In this document: positions 8,667-16,941 of the stretch, one piece after another
Position numbering within the stretch: the stretch's first letter is position 1
How the letters are laid out: every line of letters begins with the position of its first letter
Origin: Arcobacter_B sp049472135
Lineage (GTDB): Bacteria; Campylobacterota; Campylobacteria; Campylobacterales; Arcobacteraceae
NCBI RefSeq assembly: GCF_049472135.1
Contig: NZ_JBMOVV010000006.1
Coordinates: 62,001 to 126,000 of the forward strand
Length of the DNA: 64,000 nt
Direction: 5' to 3'
Program-made: the position numbers and the translations under genes
The notes under the pieces: model-generated
Told to the model about the DNA's origin: nothing
Database searches by the model: none
The model's input: the letters and a program-made list of their open reading frames with translations, nothing else

Positions 8667-10119
8667 ATGAAGAACAACTAAGTTTCAGATTCGCAAACTC
8701 TTGTGGTGTTGGATTTGAATACCTTTCAAACTCTTTATGCTCATCAAAAGGATTTTGTGCAATCTTTAGTAAATCATTTACTAAACTATAATCTTCCTCA
8801 TGAGCTTTTTCAATAGCTTCTTGAAGCATATAGTTTTTGATAATATATTTTGGATTTACTTTTTTCATAATATTTTGTCTTTTCTCAAAACTGCTATTTT
8901 GCTTTTCACATACTTTTTTATAAGACTCAAACCACTGTATTAAAGGCTCTCTAAAAACTGCTATATCAGTAATACTGCTTAAATCATCAAAACTGTCTAG
9001 TTGTGTAAGTCTATAAAAAAAGACATTGTAATCCATAGTTGAGCTTTCTAAACTTCCTAATAACTCTTTTACTAAAGAAGCATTGTTATCACTACTTTTA
9101 GAACCATCTAAACCTAATCTTTTGTTCATAAGATTTAAATAAACATTTTCATGTTGTGGTAAAAATGAGTGTAAATACTCTACTGCTTTTTCTTCATCTA
9201 TGATAGAGCCCATCGCATTTACTAAAACCATCAAGTTCCATCTAGCAACATAAGGTTGATTATTATAAGAGTATCGCCCTTCACTATCTGTATGATTACA
9301 AATACAGTTTTTATCAAAATAATCCATAAAAGCATAAGGCCCATAATCAATAGTAAGCCCTGCCATAGAGAAATTGTCAGTATTCATAACTCCATGCATA
9401 AAACCATATGCTTGCCAGTAAGCAAGAAGTTCACTACTTCTATCAACTAACTCATAAAACATTTTTTGATATTTATTCTCTTCATTTTTTAAGTGAGGAT
9501 ATGACTGATTTATCACATAATCTGCAAGTTGAGTTACATTTGCTTTAGCATCATCAGTTCTTGCAAAAAACTCAAAAGTTCCTATTCTAATCCATGAAGG
9601 TGAAAGCCTCATAACTATAGAGCAAGACTCACTCTCCCACTCTCTATGGGCAAAAGACTCTGAGTCTATAATAGCTAAAGCCCTTGTAGTTGGTATTCCT
9701 AAAGCATGCATAGCCTCACTCATAATATACTCTCTAATAGAAGACCTAAGAACTGCTCTTCCATCACCTTGTCGTGAATATTTTGTAAGACCTGAACCTT
9801 TTGTTTGTAAATGCCAGTTATTTATACTTCCTAAGTTTATAGCTCTTCCATCACCTAATTGTGATACAAAATATCCAAACTGATGCCCAGCGTATACCAT
9901 AGAGTAAGGAGTTGAACCTTTTAAAACCTTCCTTCCATTCATAAAGTCTAAAAACTCTTGCGTTTCACACTCTTCATAATCTAAACCTATTAAATCACAG
10001 GCTTGTTTGTTAAAAGAAACTAGCTTAGGATTTAAAACAGGTGTTGCATCTAGTTTTTGATATAAACTCTCCTCAAATTCAAAATAATCAATATTTACTT
10101 TTAATTCATCTAATTTCAT
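8665..10119 (-). CDS. selO: Protein adenylyltransferase SelO (YdiU/UPF0061)
   Basis: A pseudokinase-fold AMPylase of 484 residues. It has the conserved N-terminal run (ATPVLNPKLVSFN), the nucleotide-binding region GDGRAINLGSIN...QTKGSGLTKYSRQGDGRAVLRSSIREYIMSEAMHALGIPTTRALAI, the catalytic segment GVMNTDNFSMAGLTIDYGPYAFMD, and the C-terminal CSS, where eukaryotic SelO carries selenocysteine. The family transfers AMP to proteins in redox stress responses. It is monocistronic, convergent with the yceI-like gene and divergent from the thioredoxin gene. The bacterial Cys form at the C-terminus is normal, so this gene itself is not a selenoprotein. Confidence 0.95.
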   Translation of the reverse strand: MKLDELKVNIDYFEFEESLYQKLDATPVLNPKLVSFNKQACDLIGLDYEECETQEFLDFMNGRKVLKGSTPYSMVYAGHQFGYFVSQLGDGRAINLGSINNWHLQTKGSGLTKYSRQGDGRAVLRSSIREYIMSEAMHALGIPTTRALAIIDSESFAHREWESESCSIVMRLSPSWIRIGTFEFFARTDDAKANVTQLADYVINQSYPHLKNEENKYQKMFYELVDRSSELLAYWQAYGFMHGVMNTDNFSMAGLTIDYGPYAFMDYFDKNCICNHTDSEGRYSYNNQPYVARWNLMVLVNAMGSIIDEEKAVEYLHSFLPQHENVYLNLMNKRLGLDGSKSSDNNASLVKELLGSLESSTMDYNVFFYRLTQLDSFDDLSSITDIAVFREPLIQWFESYKKVCEKQNSSFEKRQNIMKKVNPKYIIKNYMLQEAIEKAHEEDYSLVNDLLKIAQNPFDEHKEFERYSNPTPQEFANLKLSCSS

Positions 10120-10261
10120 ATATTTTCTCTTTTATAATTGTTTGTATTTTTTATACATTATCAAAAAAATCCACAAAATAAGATAAATTTTGTCCTATTT
10201 TACTCTTAACATAAACTACACGAAAAAAATCTATACTTTTAAAAATTTCAAAAGGAATATT

Positions 10262-10630
10262 ATGAAAAAAATAGTACTTGCAATGCTATTTTTTCTTTCA
10301 ACATCACTGTTTGCTTTTGAAGAGCTAACAGATGAAAATTTTGATGAAAAAATAGCAGGAAAAAATGTAATAGTTGATTTCCACGCAATCTGGTGAAGCT
10401 CTTGTAAGGTTCTAGAGAAGAACATGACAAAATATGCTACAAGTACTAAACCAAAAGACATCTACATCTATAAAGTAGATGTAACAAAACAAAAAGAAAC
10501 AACAAAAAGATTTAAAGCCTTTGGAGTTCCAACACTTGTGTACCTTGAAGATGGTATGGAAGTTGGAAGACACTCAGGTGTTTTAAGTGTAAAAGAATTA
10601 GAAGAAACAGTTAAAGAATACTTCGAATAA
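10262..10630 (+). CDS. Periplasmic thioredoxin-like selenoprotein (TGA-encoded Sec45)
   Basis: Read with the TGA at 10394-10396 as selenocysteine, this is a 122-residue thioredoxin-fold protein: signal peptide MKKIVLAMLFFLSTSLFA, then IVDFHAIW-U-SSC (the WCxxC active site with Sec at 45 and Cys at 48), and a cis-Pro loop FGVPTLVYLEDG. Translated conventionally, it would split into two useless fragments. A ribosome binding site (aaagga) precedes the ATG. A hairpin with a loop starting 18 bases after the TGA fits a bacterial SECIS. Likely role: thiol-disulfide exchange or peroxide-linked reduction in the periplasm. Alternative: a nonsense mutation in a Cys codon, less likely because the frame continues perfectly and the TGA falls exactly on the resolving position. 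Confidence 0.85.
10397..10429 (+). promoter_or_regulatory. Candidate bacterial SECIS element
   Basis: Directly after the in-frame TGA, GTTCT (10409-10413) pairs perfectly with AGAAC (10419-10423) around a 5-base loop AGAGA with G as second base; TGT (10403-10405) can pair with ACA (10427-10429) below. The loop lies 17 bases after the TGA, within the 16-37 base window described for bacterial SECIS, and G among the first two loop bases is part of the published consensus. Confidence 0.65.
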
Positions 10631-10659
10631 ATAAAAGAGGCTTCACCTCTTTTATTTAT
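10629..10659 (+). terminator. Terminator of the thioredoxin gene
   Basis: AAATAAAAGAGG pairs with CCTCTTTTATTT around CTTCA, immediately after the stop codon; the descending arm is T-rich. Confidence 0.7.
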
Positions 10660-10719
10660 ATAATATAACTTTTAATTATAATAAAAATTACTTCATTTTT
10701 TCTCTTAGTAAAACTTCGA

Positions 10720-10725
10720 TATAAT
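10720..10725 (+). promoter_or_regulatory. Candidate -10 box for the transsulfuration genes
   Basis: TATAAT 28 bases before the ATG at 10753, followed by a ribosome binding site (agga). The -35 region is A/T-rich and without a clear box, as usual in this phylum. No S-box or other riboswitch structure was recognised between them. Confidence 0.45.
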
Positions 10726-10752
10726 CCCCTAAAAAGTATTATTAGGACTCTT

Positions 10753-11904
10753 ATGAAGAAACATGTTGAAACATCATTAAGCCATATTGCAAAATTTGCA
10801 CCATTTGCTGAACAAGCTGGTGCTTCTCACTTTCCTATTTACAACACAGGAACATTTGATTTAAAAAAGCAAGATGGTGATAAAATTTATGACTATACAA
10901 GAAGTGACAACCCAACAAGAGAGATGTTAGAAAATCTTTTCACTGAAGTTGAAGGTGGTGCTGGATGTGTATGTACACACACAGGTATTGCTTCTGTTGC
11001 ACTTTTATTTGAAACAACTCTAAAAGCAAACTCACATATTTTAGTAGAAGCTGACTGTTATGGCGGAACATTTAGACTTCTAAAAGTATTTAAAGAAAAG
11101 TACAATGTTACAGTTCATTTTGCAAATTTCCTAGAGTTTGATGCAATGGAAGAGATTCTAAAAAATAACCCTATTGATTTAGTTTTATGTGAGAGTCCTA
11201 CAAACCCAGGTCTTAAAATCATTGACTTAAAAAAAGTAGCTAACTTAGCACACAAATACAATGCTTTATTTGCAGTTGATAACTCACTTGCTACATTTAT
11301 CTCTCAAAGACCTATTGAGCTTGGAGCTGATTTTTCTCTTTTCTCAACAACTAAATATATTTCAGGTCATGGAGCAGTAGTTGCAGGAGCTATTGTTGCA
11401 GCAACAAAAGAGTTAAGTGATGAAGTTCACTACTATGCAAATGCAGGTGGAAGATCTCAAAACCCAATGGATGTTTATCTAATCACACTTGGTATTCCAA
11501 CTCTAAAAGTTAGAATGAAAGAGCATGAGAAAAACTCTATCATTATTGCGAAGTTCTTAGAAGAGCAAGAGTATATCACTAAAGTTACTCACCCAGCATT
11601 AGAATCACATCCACAGCATGAATTAGCAAAAGAGCAGATGGATTATATTCCAGGGCTATTCTGTGCAGACTTCAAGACACTTGAACTAGCTGAAAAGTTT
11701 ATAGAAAACACTAAGATTTATGGTGAAAAGTGTTCATTTGGAAGCCCTGATTCAAGAGTAGAAATTCCAGCTAAGATTTCTCATGCATCTTTTTCTAAAG
11801 AAGAGTTAGAGGCTATTGGAATAGCTGAGGGAACAGTAAGATTTTCTATTGGTTTAGAAAATGTAGAAGATTTAATCGAAGATATTAAACAGGCAGTAAA
11901 GTAA
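10753..11904 (+). CDS. PLP-dependent transsulfuration enzyme (Cys/Met metabolism family)
   Basis: Fold-type I PLP enzyme of 383 residues, cytoplasmic, of the cystathionine gamma-synthase/lyase and O-acetylhomoserine sulfhydrylase family. Visible signatures: YDYTRSDNPTREMLE, the PLP-phosphate loop CTHTGIASVALLF, CESPTNPGLKIID, the PLP Asp in AVDNSLATF, and Schiff-base Lys201 in FSTTKYISGHG. The C-terminal domain ends normally (SHASFSKEELEAIGI...VRFSIGLE). The exact reaction (synthase, lyase or sulfhydrylase) cannot be separated from sequence by eye. The next gene, 11 bases downstream, encodes a longer member of the same family, suggesting two linked steps of methionine/cysteine interconversion. 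Confidence 0.9.
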   Translation: MKKHVETSLSHIAKFAPFAEQAGASHFPIYNTGTFDLKKQDGDKIYDYTRSDNPTREMLENLFTEVEGGAGCVCTHTGIASVALLFETTLKANSHILVEADCYGGTFRLLKVFKEKYNVTVHFANFLEFDAMEEILKNNPIDLVLCESPTNPGLKIIDLKKVANLAHKYNALFAVDNSLATFISQRPIELGADFSLFSTTKYISGHGAVVAGAIVAATKELSDEVHYYANAGGRSQNPMDVYLITLGIPTLKVRMKEHEKNSIIIAKFLEEQEYITKVTHPALESHPQHELAKEQMDYIPGLFCADFKTLELAEKFIENTKIYGEKCSFGSPDSRVEIPAKISHASFSKEELEAIGIAEGTVRFSIGLENVEDLIEDIKQAVK

Positions 11905-11915
11905 GAAGGTAATAA

Positions 11916-13415
11916 ATGAGCAAAAACTATTTTAATCACATCCCAACAGGAGAAACACTTCCTGTAAATAATGTACATGCAGTATCAGTATCGATGCCAT
12001 ACTTACAAGATGTGATTGATTATGAGATGCAAACACCTGAAATATGTGAGATTATCAAAAGTGGTTATCCAAGATTTGTACTTCACCCTTACCTAAAACA
12101 GCTTGGACTTTATATCAAAGATAAATATAAAGTAAGTGATGATTATGAAGTAGTAGTACTTAGTTCACAAAAAGCTGTAAAGTTAGTAAGTGATAAATAC
12201 TATATAAACAATAAACTTGAAGTTGATGAAGCTTTTGGTGTTATCTTAGTTCAAAAAGACACTTGTCAATTACAAAGAGTTTTAAGCTATATTCAACATG
12301 TGGGTTGTAACCTATCTTCAAGACTTGCAGAAAAATATCTTTTTGAATTAGGATTGATTGATAAAATACATGAAGAAGAGCTTGAAGAAGAATCAAAAGC
12401 CCATGACATTATCATAGATACTCTAGCTAGTGCTTATAATCAACCAAAAGATAAAGTATGCTTAGCACCATCTGGAATGAATGCTATTTATTCAGTAGTT
12501 AGAGGTATCAACTCTATTCAAGCACACAATGGAAGAACTGTTTTAGTACAGTTTGGTTGGCTTTATTTAGATACTATGAATATCGTAAATCATCACTATC
12601 AAGAATCAAAAGTATTTCCAGATATTTTAAATCTTGATTTACTTGAAGAGTATTTAGAAACAGAAGGTTTTAAAGTAAGTGCTATTATCACAGAAGTTCC
12701 AACAAATCCTCTTTTAAAAACAGTAGATATTAAAAGATTAAGAAAGCTATGTGACAAGTATAATATTCCTTTAGTTATAGATACAACTTTTGCAACGCCT
12801 TATAATCTAAATTTAGAAGATTATGCAGATATTTTTGTAGAGTCTCTTACTAAGTTTGCTTGTGGAAATGCTGATGTTTTAATGGGTGCAATTATTTTAA
12901 ATAAAAGAAATAATCTATCACATATGACAACAGAGTTTTTCAAACATTGTGACCCAGTTTACATAAAAGATAAACAAAGATTAGCACTACAAATAAAAGA
13001 TTATAAAAGCAGAGTTAAAAAAATAAGTTCAAATACAAAAGCCTTAGCTGCTTACTTTGAAGAGTGTTCTTACATTGACAAAGTTTTTTACTGTTTAAAT
13101 GAAGAAAACAAAGATAACTATTCTCAAACAATGAGAGATGATAATAGCCTTACAGGTATTATCTCTGTTACTTTTAATAGAGCATTTAAAGAAGTATATG
13201 ACAAACTAAACTTTGCAAAAGGACCTAGCTTAGGTACTGAGTTTACACTTCTTATGCCTTATACTTATTTAGCTCACTGGGATCTAATCCAATCAAAAGA
13301 GGGGAATAAGTTCTTAGATGAAATAGGACTTCCTATAGATTTATTAAGAATATCTGTTGGAATTGAGCCAATAGATGAGATTATAAATGAGTTTAAAAAA
13401 CTAGAAGAGTTCTAA
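11916..13415 (+). CDS. Long cystathionine gamma-synthase-like PLP enzyme
   Basis: A 499-residue member of the Cys/Met PLP family with about 95-130 extra N-terminal residues compared with its neighbour, resembling the extended form known from some proteobacteria and fungi. PLP-binding features are present: LAPSGMNAIYSVVRG (phosphate loop), TEVPTNPLLKTVDI, VIDTTFATPYN (PLP Asp), and Schiff-base Lys313 in SLTKFACGNADVLMGA. It ends LLRISVGIEPIDEIINEF. Co-directional and 11 bases after the shorter paralogue, with its own ribosome binding site (aagaaggt). Role in transsulfuration is known for the family; the specific substrate is not visible. Confidence 0.85.
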   Translation: MSKNYFNHIPTGETLPVNNVHAVSVSMPYLQDVIDYEMQTPEICEIIKSGYPRFVLHPYLKQLGLYIKDKYKVSDDYEVVVLSSQKAVKLVSDKYYINNKLEVDEAFGVILVQKDTCQLQRVLSYIQHVGCNLSSRLAEKYLFELGLIDKIHEEELEEESKAHDIIIDTLASAYNQPKDKVCLAPSGMNAIYSVVRGINSIQAHNGRTVLVQFGWLYLDTMNIVNHHYQESKVFPDILNLDLLEEYLETEGFKVSAIITEVPTNPLLKTVDIKRLRKLCDKYNIPLVIDTTFATPYNLNLEDYADIFVESLTKFACGNADVLMGAIILNKRNNLSHMTTEFFKHCDPVYIKDKQRLALQIKDYKSRVKKISSNTKALAAYFEECSYIDKVFYCLNEENKDNYSQTMRDDNSLTGIISVTFNRAFKEVYDKLNFAKGPSLGTEFTLLMPYTYLAHWDLIQSKEGNKFLDEIGLPIDLLRISVGIEPIDEIINEFKKLEEF

Positions 13416-13432
13416 AACTCTTTTTAGTTTTC
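13397..13432. terminator. Bidirectional terminator
   Basis: Hairpin with arms AAAACTAgAAGAGTT / AACTCTTTTTAGTTTT around CTAA, at the junction of convergent transsulfuration and siroheme genes; T-run follows on both strands. Confidence 0.65.
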
Positions 13433-14158
13433 AAACCATTTTATTTCTTTTCGCAAGTTTACAACCTCTCCTACTATAAAAACAGCAGGTGTTATAGCTT
13501 CTTTTGATTTTTCAACTATATTTTCTAAAGTTCCAACTATTGTTTTTTGTTTTTTTGTAGTTCCATTTGAAATGATTGCACAAGAAAGAGTTTTCTTTTT
13601 ACCTATTTCTAGTAGTTTTGAAGTAATAAGTTCAATATTATGAAGTCCCATTAAAAAGACTAAAGTTTCATCATCTTTAAAACTATTCCAGTTAATATCA
13701 TACATACTTTCATTTACTTTTTTATGTCCAGTTACTACTCGAAAAGATGAGCATACACTTCTATGTGTTACAGGGATTCCTGCATAAGCAGGAACACAAA
13801 TAGCTGAAGTAATACCTGGAACTATTTCAAAGCTAACACCTCTTTGTTTTAAGTACAAAGCTTCTTCACCACCTCTACCAAAAACAAAGGGGTCACCCCC
13901 TTTTAGTCTTACGACACATTCATGTTTTAAACTACATTGATATATAAGTTCATTTATCTGCTCTTGGGGTAAAGTATGATTATCTTTTACTTTCCCCACA
14001 TAAATTAACCCAACACCCTCTTTTGCTTCTTCTAGTATCTCTTTATTTACTAGATTATCATAAATAATCACATCAGCTTTTTGTATAAGCTTATAAGCTT
14101 TTAGAGTTAATAACTCTTTATCTCCTGGCCCTGCACCAGTTAAATATACCTTTGCCAT
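13424..14158 (-). CDS. cobA: Uroporphyrinogen-III C-methyltransferase (siroheme synthesis)
   Basis: SAM-dependent enzyme of 244 residues that methylates uroporphyrinogen III to precorrin-2, the first step to siroheme. It carries the SUMT signatures VYLTGAGPGDKELLTLKA at the N-terminus, VRLKGGDPFVFGRGGEEA in the centre, and GITSAICVPAYAGIPVTHR. It is the stand-alone SUMT, not the fused CysG. It lies 5 bases after nirD; nitrite reductase NirB needs siroheme, so the operon supplies its own cofactor step. Confidence 0.93.
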   Translation of the reverse strand: MAKVYLTGAGPGDKELLTLKAYKLIQKADVIIYDNLVNKEILEEAKEGVGLIYVGKVKDNHTLPQEQINELIYQCSLKHECVVRLKGGDPFVFGRGGEEALYLKQRGVSFEIVPGITSAICVPAYAGIPVTHRSVCSSFRVVTGHKKVNESMYDINWNSFKDDETLVFLMGLHNIELITSKLLEIGKKKTLSCAIISNGTTKKQKTIVGTLENIVEKSKEAITPAVFIVGEVVNLRKEIKWFEN

Positions 14159-14163
14159 AATTT

Positions 14164-14475
14164 TTACTTTAAATTTAAATATACTAAACTATCTTCAATC
14201 TTTAAATCATAAGTTTTAGTACACTCATAATCTTCACCTATTGCCTCACCACTTAGCATATCAACATCAGTATTATGTAAAGGACAAGTTACTATTTTTT
14301 CATGAACTAAACCATCAGATAACTTACCTTGTTTATGAGGACAGATATTATTTATAGCATAAATTGAACCATCTTTTGTTTTAAAAATAGCTATTTCTAA
14401 ATCTTCATATTTTACTACTCTTGAACCCATTGAAGGGATATTTTCAAGTTCTGTTATTTTAATCCAGTTTTGCAT
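14164..14475 (-). CDS. nirD: Nitrite reductase [NAD(P)H] small subunit NirD
   Basis: Rieske-type [2Fe-2S] protein of 103 residues with both cluster boxes: Cys45-Pro-His47 and Cys64-Pro-Leu-His67. This is the NirD subunit that pairs with NirB in assimilatory nitrite reduction to ammonium. Its start overlaps the nirB stop by one base, so translation is coupled. Confidence 0.93.
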   Translation of the reverse strand: MQNWIKITELENIPSMGSRVVKYEDLEIAIFKTKDGSIYAINNICPHKQGKLSDGLVHEKIVTCPLHNTDVDMLSGEAIGEDYECTKTYDLKIEDSLVYLNLK

Positions 14476-16940
14476 TAGTTTATCTCCTTTGCTTCAAAGC
14501 TTACTGATTCTTCTGGTTTTATAACAATAGGACTAAACTCCTTAGTAAAGCCATCTTCAATTGCTTTTGCCCAAGGGTCAACTTGTGCACTTTTTTGTGA
14601 CTCTTCAAATCTTAAAGCATAATATTCTCTTTTTTGGGAATCAAGCATTACTTTCTTTACATACTCAAGTCCTACTCTTTCAAGCCAATGAGCCGTTCTT
14701 TCTAAATAGTAAGCATCCTCTCTATAAAACTGCATAAATGCTTTTGTATACTCAATTAGTTCTTCATCAGTTTCAACCTTACAAAGTAAATCAGTAACCC
14801 TAACTTTAATACCACCATTTCCTGCAATATGTATTTCCCATCCAGAATCAACAGCAACAACTCCAAAGTCTTTAATAGTTGCTTCTGCACAGTTTCGAGG
14901 ACATCCTGATACTGCAATTTTATATTTATGTGGTGTCCACGATCCCCATGTTAATTTCTCTAGTTTTACACCCATACCCATTGAGTCTTGTGTACCAAAT
15001 CTACACCATTGATTTCCTACACAAGTTTTTACCGTTCTAAGACCTTTTGCATAAGCTTGTCCTGAAACAAAACCACAATCATTTAAATCTTTCCACATAG
15101 GAGCCAATTGTTCTTTTTTAACACCTAACATATCAAGCCTTTGACCTCCAGTAAATTTAACTGTTGGAACATCATATTTCACAGCTATATCTGCAATATC
15201 TTTTAGCTCTTGAGGACTTGTAAGACCACCCCAAATTCTAGGAACTACAGAGTAAGTTCCATCTTTTTGAATATTTGCGAAGTTTCTATCATTTACCAAA
15301 GCACTTCTTTTGTCATTTTTATATTTATCATCGTTATATTTTACAAGTAAATAGTAGTTTATAGCTGGTCTACATTTGATACAACCATCAGCAGTTTTCC
15401 AATTTAGTTTTTCGAAAACTTCATATACATCTGAAAACTCATTTTCATTTATACACTCTTTTATCTCTTTATGACCCACATCACAACAATCACAAATGCC
15501 CTCTTCAACTGCGTTATATTCATCACCTAAAGTATTTACTAAAATTTGCTCAACTAAACCTAGACATGACCCACATGAAGCACCAGCTTTTGTACAGCTT
15601 TTTACATCCCCAAGAGATTTTAAATCTTTATCTTTAATAGCATTTACAACATCACCTTTACAAACACCATTACATCCACAAACTTCTTCATCATCACTCA
15701 TAGAGTTTACATCATCTCCACCATGACCACTATCCCCAGAAAGTGCTGACTTTCCAAATAAAATTTTAGTTCGTAAATCACTAATATCTGTATGTTCTTT
15801 TAAAAGCTTTAAGTACCATGAAGCATCAGCTGTATCCCCATAAAGAACAATTCCAATAATCTTGTTATCATAGATTACAAGTTTCTTATAAATACCAACT
15901 TTTTCATCAAGTAAAATTAACTCTTCTGTTGTTTCATCACCTAGATAATCTCCTGCACTAAATAAATCAACTCCTGATATTTTAAGTCTTGTTGATAATG
16001 TTGAGCCACTATATCCCTCAACCTCAACATCTGCAAGTTTTTTAGCTAATACTTTTCCTTGTTCATATAAGGGTGCTACTAAACCATAAGTATTTCCTTT
16101 ATGCTCAACACACTCACCAACAGCATAAATTGATTTATCACTTGTACTCATAAAATCATCTACTATAATTCCTTTTTTAGTGTCAAGTTTTGCCTCAATT
16201 GCCAAATCTTTATTAGGAATAATCCCAGTTGCAAATACTACAATATTTGATTCAACACTACTTTCATCACTAAACTCTACTTCTTCAACATCACTAGTTC
16301 CATTTATTTGTTTTATTGTTGTATTTAGTTTAAATTCTATTCCATATTTTTCTAAATTCACTTGAAGAAGTTTACCTCCAGTACTATCAAGTTGTTGTGA
16401 AAGAATCGAGCCACTTCTATGTACTAAAATAGTCTTAACTCCATGCATAGCAATTCCATAAGCTGCTTCAAGACCAAGTAAACCACCTCCAACTACAACA
16501 GCTGTTTTTGATTTATCTATTGTCTTAATTATAGTGTCAACATCTGCTTTATTTCTAAATGCAATTACATTATTTAGATTACTTCCTACTGTTTGAGGAA
16601 TAAAAGGTTTTGAACCAGTAGCTATTAGAAGCTTGTCATAATTTTCAACTTTTCCACTTTGAGAGATTACAGTTTTTTTCTCTTTATTAATTTCTACTAT
16701 CTTTTCACCCGTATGTAAAGTTATGCCATTTTTTTCATACCATGACTCATGATTTATAATAGTGTCTTCAAAAGTTTTTTCTTGAGATAAGATATAAGAT
16801 AACATGATTCTATTATAGTTTACATATGGTTCTTCACCAAAAATTGTAATATCATATTTATCTTTATTTATTTCAAGCAAATCTTCAATAACTCTAAGTC
16901 CACTCATTCCATTTCCAATTACAACTAATTTTTCTTTCAT
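14475..16940 (-). CDS. nirB: Nitrite reductase [NAD(P)H] large subunit NirB
   Basis: Multi-domain cytoplasmic enzyme reducing nitrite to ammonium. Domains in order: FAD/NAD(P) pyridine nucleotide oxidoreductase (VVIGNGMSGLRV at the start, VVVGGGLLGLEAAYG near 155), a BFD-type [2Fe-2S] domain with CGCNGVC and CTKAGASCGSC (about 415-460), a ferredoxin-like half domain, and the sirohaem/[4Fe-4S] site CVGNQWC (about 638) with GCPRNC (about 680). I chose the ATG at 16940 (821 residues) because it has a close ribosome binding site (aaaaggg) and follows the nasA stop by one base; an in-frame ATG at 16958 would overlap nasA. Assimilatory role follows from nasA, nirD and nrt neighbours. Confidence 0.95.
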   Translation of the reverse strand: MKEKLVVIGNGMSGLRVIEDLLEINKDKYDITIFGEEPYVNYNRIMLSYILSQEKTFEDTIINHESWYEKNGITLHTGEKIVEINKEKKTVISQSGKVENYDKLLIATGSKPFIPQTVGSNLNNVIAFRNKADVDTIIKTIDKSKTAVVVGGGLLGLEAAYGIAMHGVKTILVHRSGSILSQQLDSTGGKLLQVNLEKYGIEFKLNTTIKQINGTSDVEEVEFSDESSVESNIVVFATGIIPNKDLAIEAKLDTKKGIIVDDFMSTSDKSIYAVGECVEHKGNTYGLVAPLYEQGKVLAKKLADVEVEGYSGSTLSTRLKISGVDLFSAGDYLGDETTEELILLDEKVGIYKKLVIYDNKIIGIVLYGDTADASWYLKLLKEHTDISDLRTKILFGKSALSGDSGHGGDDVNSMSDDEEVCGCNGVCKGDVVNAIKDKDLKSLGDVKSCTKAGASCGSCLGLVEQILVNTLGDEYNAVEEGICDCCDVGHKEIKECINENEFSDVYEVFEKLNWKTADGCIKCRPAINYYLLVKYNDDKYKNDKRSALVNDRNFANIQKDGTYSVVPRIWGGLTSPQELKDIADIAVKYDVPTVKFTGGQRLDMLGVKKEQLAPMWKDLNDCGFVSGQAYAKGLRTVKTCVGNQWCRFGTQDSMGMGVKLEKLTWGSWTPHKYKIAVSGCPRNCAEATIKDFGVVAVDSGWEIHIAGNGGIKVRVTDLLCKVETDEELIEYTKAFMQFYREDAYYLERTAHWLERVGLEYVKKVMLDSQKREYYALRFEESQKSAQVDPWAKAIEDGFTKEFSPIVIKPEESVSFEAKEIN

Positions 16941-16941
16941 G

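Noticed and set aside
10190..10396. Open frame ending at TGA 10396 taken as a full gene
   Set aside because: It is the 5' part of the thioredoxin gene up to the Sec codon, extended upstream without a ribosome site.
10640..10752. SAM (S-box) riboswitch upstream of the transsulfuration genes
   Set aside because: No conserved S-box core or 4-way junction was seen in this short gap.
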